In this document: positions 60,329 through 64,000 of the stretch, piece after piece
How positions within the stretch are numbered: position 1 is the stretch's first letter
Layout: each line of letters begins with the position of its first letter
Assembly: GCA_964420835.1 (NCBI GenBank)
Contig: CAYQUO010000004.1
Coordinates: forward strand, 62,001-126,000
Reading direction: 5' to 3'
Origin: CAYQUO01 sp964420835
GTDB taxonomy: Bacteria > Chloroflexota > Anaerolineae > Anaerolineales > Anaerolineaceae
DNA length: 64,000 nt
Position numbers and translations under genes: made by a program
Notes under the pieces: model-generated
Seen by the model: only the letters and a program-made list of their open reading frames with translations
What the model was told of the DNA's origin: nothing
Database searches by the model: none

Positions 60329-61155
60329 AACTGAAAAAGATATCCGCCATCGCGAAAAAGGACCTGCTTGAAGTCCGTCAGAACCGGGTCGCCTGGCTGC
60401 CCATGCTGATCCTGCCGCTCCTCTTCATGGTGCTCCTTCCGTTGGCTCTCATCCTCATCCCGCCGGCCACCGGCCTTACTCCGGATCGTCTTCGGTCTGA
60501 ATTTGACCTGGGCCTCTTCCTGGACCACATGCCCCCCTCGGTTTCCGCAACCCTGCTGGGTTTGGACCCCTTCCAAACGATCCTCGTCGTTCTTTTGGGC
60601 TACTATTTCGCCCCCATGTTCCTCATCCTGCCCCTGATGTTCTCCACCATCATTGCCGCCGAATCCTTTGCCGGCGAACGCGAGCGCAAGACCTTGGAAG
60701 CGCTGCTCTACACCTCGGCCACCGATCGTGAACTGTTCCTGGGCAAGGTTCTGGCCGCCCTGATCCCCGCGCTGGCCATTTCATGGTTCAGTTTTCTGTT
60801 GTATGCCCTGGTTCTCAACATCGCTGGCTACGGTATGTTTCACCGTTTCTGGTTCCCGCTCCCATCCTGGTGGGTGTTGATCTTTTGGATCACCCCGGCC
60901 CTGGCCATGCTGGGCATCGCCGCCACCGTCCTCATCTCGGCCCGCACCCGCACCTTTATGGGGGCCTACCAGGCCAGCGGCTCGCTGGTCATCCTGGTTC
61001 TGGGCCTCCTGGCCGGGCAGATCGGCGGGGTGCTCTACCTCAGTGTCGCCGGCGGATTGCTCATCGGATTCGTTTTCTGGCTCATAACCCTGTTCCTGGC
61101 CAACCTTGCCATCCAATCCTTCCAGCGCAACAGGTTGTTGGTTTCCACATCGTAA
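60325..61155 (+). CDS. ABC transporter permease, ABC-2 type
   Basis: The 276-residue protein has six membrane helices in the ABC-2 pattern, with the conserved cytoplasmic segment AAESFAGERERKTLEALLYTSATDRELFLGK. It forms the channel for the ATPase gene upstream, to which it is coupled by an ATGA overlap. Together with the GntR regulator it resembles YtrA-type operons that respond to membrane or cell-wall stress. Confidence 0.9.
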   Translation: MKLKKISAIAKKDLLEVRQNRVAWLPMLILPLLFMVLLPLALILIPPATGLTPDRLRSEFDLGLFLDHMPPSVSATLLGLDPFQTILVVLLGYYFAPMFLILPLMFSTIIAAESFAGERERKTLEALLYTSATDRELFLGKVLAALIPALAISWFSFLLYALVLNIAGYGMFHRFWFPLPSWWVLIFWITPALAMLGIAATVLISARTRTFMGAYQASGSLVILVLGLLAGQIGGVLYLSVAGGLLIGFVFWLITLFLANLAIQSFQRNRLLVSTS

Positions 61156-61413
61156 TAGATATTTTGTTCTATTTAGATTTCTCAAAACTCTAATGCGGAT
61201 TTAATCTGCTTGTGATAAATTTACATTGTCGAGCGCTTGGGTGCCCCCCTCACCCCGGCGTTTGACATTTAAATACACATGTTCACTGGGTGTACAATTA
61301 AAAATGTGGTCCCTGCAGTAGCAGGCTCATTGCCCATGGAGAATTATTCCATTTTTCTCCATTTTCACTTTCAATAATAGATGTCTAATCCACATTTGAA
61401 ATTCCGTTAACCC
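61156..61413. other. AT-rich intergenic region
   Basis: This gap is unusually AT-rich for the window. An inverted repeat ATGGAGAA/TTCTCCAT (61336-61343 and 61355-61362) followed by TTTCACTTTC may terminate the ABC operon, and TTGACA and TACAAT boxes are present but badly spaced. No gene and no DnaA-box cluster are seen. Confidence 0.45.
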
Positions 61414-62154
61414 ATGTATGGTTTGTTTATTGGCATCGCAGCCTCGGTTGGTCTATGGCTCTCGCTTCGAAAGGCCACTGTGGAACATCAGCAAGCCATT
61501 CTCGCAGCCGGGTTGCTTGGCCTGGCTGCCGCCCTTTTGGGGGCCCGTCTCGCTTTCACCCTCCTTCACTGGACGTACTACGGTGCCCATCCCGCTGAGA
61601 TCCCTGCGGTCTGGCTGGGAGGCCTGTGGTGGCCCGGGGCACTGCTGCTGGCGGCAGCGGCCTTGTGGCTTTATGCCCGCCGGCGATCTCTTTCTCCGGC
61701 GGAACTGGCAGACGGCCTCCTGCCGCTTTTCCAACTCGTCTGCATCGGCTCCTGGCTGGGCTGCTGGCTCGCCGGCTGTGGCTATGGCCCGGCTGCGCCG
61801 TCGGGCGCCTGGTGGGGCATCCCCGCGCCGGACGAAGCCGGCATTTGGGCCCCACGCCTGCCCTTGCAGTTCCTTTCGGTGGCCCTTTTTGCTGGATTAG
61901 TCCTGACCATCGAATCCTCTTTGCCGGCAGGCAGCCACCGGGGCCGAAAAACCAGCCTGAACCTGGCCGCCCTTGGCCTGGCCATACTTCCACTGGCTCT
62001 CTTCCGCGCCGATTATCTCCCCCGTTTGTTCGGTCTCAGGCTGGACGTTTGGGCGGCCCTGCTGGTGGCCCTGTCCGCTGCCGGCGCTTTGATCCCCCTC
62101 CGGGGGCTCTCCACCCAAAAAGGTCTTCCTCCTTCCAGCCCGCCCGCCGGGTGA
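61414..62154 (+). CDS. Lgt-like membrane protein (prolipoprotein diacylglyceryl transferase family)
   Basis: The 246-residue protein has seven helices and Lgt-type segments: GARLAFTLLHWTYYG, GGLWWPGALLLAAAALW and LADGLLPLFQLVCIGSWLGCWLAGCGYG, the last resembling the Lgt signature around its catalytic region. The canonical HGGL and RIGN residues are changed, so activity on lipoproteins is uncertain. The start lacks a ribosome site. Confidence 0.7.
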   Translation: MYGLFIGIAASVGLWLSLRKATVEHQQAILAAGLLGLAAALLGARLAFTLLHWTYYGAHPAEIPAVWLGGLWWPGALLLAAAALWLYARRRSLSPAELADGLLPLFQLVCIGSWLGCWLAGCGYGPAAPSGAWWGIPAPDEAGIWAPRLPLQFLSVALFAGLVLTIESSLPAGSHRGRKTSLNLAALGLAILPLALFRADYLPRLFGLRLDVWAALLVALSAAGALIPLRGLSTQKGLPPSSPPAG

Positions 62155-62260
62155 AGATCCCCGGTGAACAAGTCCGCTCTCCTTTTCTCCCACCATTCCT
62201 GGCTTATAATCAAGCCCAAACCAAGATAACTGGTCGATGGGTGAGCGCCTTGCAGAGGTA

Positions 62261-62266
62261 TAAAAT
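62261..62266 (+). promoter_or_regulatory. -10 box of a probable leaderless nadE mRNA
   Basis: TAAAAT (with an overlapping TATAAA two bases earlier) ends six bases before the nadE ATG, which lacks a ribosome site. Confidence 0.5.
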
Positions 62267-62272
62267 AAACCG

Positions 62273-63061
62273 ATGAATCCAAAATTAACAGCCGACCTGG
62301 ATATCGACCCTGATATCGTGCGCCGGAAACTGGCTGGGTTCATCCGCACCGGCATCACCGGCAGCGGTCGATCAAGGGCGGTCCTCGGCCTCTCCGGCGG
62401 TCTTGATTCCGCGCTTGTCTGCCACCTGTGCGTCGAAGCCCTCGGCGCCCGGAACGTGCTGGCCGTTCGCATGCCTTACAGAACCTCCTCACCGGCCTCC
62501 CTCGAACACGCCGGCCTGGTGATCCATGCCCTGGGTGTGCAAACCCTGACAGTCGAGATCACCCCCATGGTCGATCCGCTAATCAATGCATTCCCGGACA
62601 TGAGCCCCGTACGAAAGGGCAACATCATGGCCCGCCAGCGGATGATCATCCTGTATGACCAGTCGGAAGCCTTTAACGGGCTGGTGGTTGGTTCCGGCAA
62701 CAAGACCGAATCCCTCCTTGGCTACACCACCCTCTATGGTGATTCCGCCTGTGCGCTGAACCCCATCGGCGATCTCTACAAGACGCAGGTCCGTCAATTG
62801 GCCCGGGCCATGGGGGTCCCTGAGGTCATCATCACCAAGCCCCCCACCGCCGACCTGTGGCCCGGCCAGACCGATGAGGGAGACCTGGGCTTCACCTATA
62901 ACGAAGTGGATCGCCTTCTCTACCTCCTGTATGACAAACAGCACACTCCCCTTGAGTGTGTCAAAGCCGGCTTTTCAGAGAAGTTCGTTTCTTCCGTCAT
63001 TGACCGTATCCAGCGGAACGAGTTCAAGCGCCGGTTGCCGCCCATAGCCAGGCTGGGCTGA
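62273..63061 (+). CDS. nadE: NAD+ synthetase (ammonia-dependent)
   Basis: The 262-residue protein has the N-type ATP pyrophosphatase P-loop SGGLDS at residues 41-46, the second-substrate region VVGSGNKTESLLGYTTLYGDSACALNPIGDLYKTQVRQLA and PPTADLWPGQTDEGDLG. It makes NAD from deamido-NAD and ammonia; the N-terminal nitrilase of the glutamine-dependent enzymes is absent. No Shine-Dalgarno is present. Confidence 0.95.
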   Translation: MNPKLTADLDIDPDIVRRKLAGFIRTGITGSGRSRAVLGLSGGLDSALVCHLCVEALGARNVLAVRMPYRTSSPASLEHAGLVIHALGVQTLTVEITPMVDPLINAFPDMSPVRKGNIMARQRMIILYDQSEAFNGLVVGSGNKTESLLGYTTLYGDSACALNPIGDLYKTQVRQLARAMGVPEVIITKPPTADLWPGQTDEGDLGFTYNEVDRLLYLLYDKQHTPLECVKAGFSEKFVSSVIDRIQRNEFKRRLPPIARLG

Positions 63062-63111
63062 CCGCCCTGGAGAACTCTCCTCGCCATTTTCACTGCCCGT
63101 GGCCATCCTGT

Positions 63112-64000
63112 TTGAAACGCGCGATTATTAAGATCCCACCCGCCCTTCGCCACCGGAAGTTCGCCTTGTACTGGGGCGGGCATCTGGTTTCGGTGGCCGG
63201 ATCGCAGATGCAACTGGCTGCTCTCCTTTGGCACCTGCGCACGCTCTCCGACCAGCCGATGGTGGTCAGCGGCATCGGTCTGGCTCGCTTCCTGCCGGTG
63301 TTGCTGCTGGCCCCTTTCGGCGGACTCGTGGCCGACACCTTCGACCGCCGGCGGATCACGTTCCTCACCCAGGGCGCCATGGTGCTGATTACCGTCGCCC
63401 TCGGGTTCCTCACATTTACCGGCGGCATCCGCATCTGGCACATCTTCCTGCTCTCCGGGCTCCAGGCCGCCGCCATCGCCTTCGATTCTCCGGCCCGCCA
63501 GTCGATGGTGCCCAACCTGGTGTCCGTGGAAGACTTTCCCAGCGCGTTCAGCCTGCAATCCATTGCCCAAAGCACGGGCGCCATCATCGGCCCCGGTCTG
63601 AGCGGCCTGTTGATCGGCTATTTCGGGCAGGAGTGGGCTTACTGGTTGAATGCCGTCGGTTTTCTGGCTGTCCTGGCTGCCCTGGTGGCCATGGGCCCCA
63701 TCCATCACGAGGTCAGGAAACGCGAGGGCAGTGTCCGTTCCAGCCTGGCGTCGATTCGTGAAGGGATTCACTTCATCCTCAACCATCCGATCATCCTTTC
63801 GAGCATGCTGTTGGATTTCATTGCCACCTTTTTCTCCTCGGCCGCAACGCTGCTTCCGTTCGTCGCCCGCGACATCCTCAAGGTGGGCGAGGTGGCCTAC
63901 GGCTGGCTCGTGTCCGGCGAGTCGATCGGCGCCATGCTGGTGGGTTTGTTCATATCCCAGCGCTATCAATTGCGCCGCCAGGGCTCCCTGCTGCTTTTCG
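63112..64000 (+). CDS. MFS transporter, EntS-like (3' end beyond window)
   Basis: The visible 296 residues start KRAIIKIPPALRHRKFALYWGGHLVSVAGSQMQ and contain the MFS segment LVADTFDRRRITFLTQ and the PARQSMVPNLVSVEDFPSAFSLQSIAQSTGAIIGPGLSGLLIGYF typical of the MFS_3/enterobactin-exporter group. The exact start is unsure; TTG at 63112 is the best candidate, with no good ribosome site. It begins 50 bp after nadE. It is cut by the window end. Confidence 0.85.
   Translation, partial: MKRAIIKIPPALRHRKFALYWGGHLVSVAGSQMQLAALLWHLRTLSDQPMVVSGIGLARFLPVLLLAPFGGLVADTFDRRRITFLTQGAMVLITVALGFLTFTGGIRIWHIFLLSGLQAAAIAFDSPARQSMVPNLVSVEDFPSAFSLQSIAQSTGAIIGPGLSGLLIGYFGQEWAYWLNAVGFLAVLAALVAMGPIHHEVRKREGSVRSSLASIREGIHFILNHPIILSSMLLDFIATFFSSAATLLPFVARDILKVGEVAYGWLVSGESIGAMLVGLFISQRYQLRRQGSLLLF

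Noticed and set aside
62920..63969. Long minus-strand frame at the right end
   Set aside because: It opposes the MFS gene, whose protein shows conserved transporter motifs; the minus product is rich in His, Gln and Asp with no domain.

Overview
The window is a GC-rich bacterial chromosome segment with short intergenic gaps, genes on both strands and no phage, transposase, integrase or CRISPR locus. The family mix suggests Chloroflexota, probably Anaerolineae-like: a C39-type lipoprotein, many GT-C-like membrane proteins, an F420-type Ddn reductase, ClpC with RadA, PadR and GntR regulators, and a membrane kinase-like protein opposite a P-loop/winged-helix ATPase. This placement is inference from gene content; the window has no rRNA.

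Layout. 1-11 kb: thioredoxin, pirin, universal stress protein, a candidate 100-nt RNA, a CPBP protease, an enolase-superfamily enzyme, tRNA-Asn with a tandem array of its own 3' end, a PadR repressor with a clear palindrome, the divergent kinase/ATPase locus, and PhzF. 11-25 kb: rubrerythrin, an AftB-like membrane protein, lactate permease with a coupled small protein, radA-clpC, an M42 peptidase, a thioesterase, a 28-codon membrane peptide gene and holA. 25-40 kb: galE, a GT2 enzyme and several large GT-C-like membrane proteins (two of them paralogues), with YedF-like, YbjQ, DinB, methyltransferase, MATE, C39, toroid, YbaK and HypE-like genes between them. 40-49 kb: a PEP/pyruvate-binding protein, dnaN, a VWA-FHA receptor with a PP2C phosphatase, an MFS carrier and two tRNA-Ser genes, the second followed by another tRNA-tail array. 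49-57 kb: mostly small minus-strand genes (exonuclease, SWIM, GNAT, NfeD/SPFH, nitroreductases, NYN) and a potassium-channel remnant. 57-64 kb: a GntR-SPFH-SdpI-ABC cluster in which two parS sites bracket the SdpI gene, then an Lgt-like protein, nadE and a truncated MFS gene.

Main signals. (1) Two unrelated tRNA loci (Asn and Ser-GCT) each carry about four tandem units that repeat the tRNA 3' tail together with an intrinsic terminator, recalling the rtT repeats of the E. coli tyrT locus. (2) A lipoprotein/transmembrane protein with a cytoplasmic APH-like kinase domain is encoded divergently from a P-loop ATPase with an OmpR-type winged helix, across a palindrome that overlaps the promoter. 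(3) Two ParB-type parS palindromes lie 0.7 kb apart; with dnaN 15 kb away this hints at an origin-proximal position. (4) Several genes without a Shine-Dalgarno sequence have a -10 box 6-9 nt before the start codon, which suggests leaderless mRNAs.
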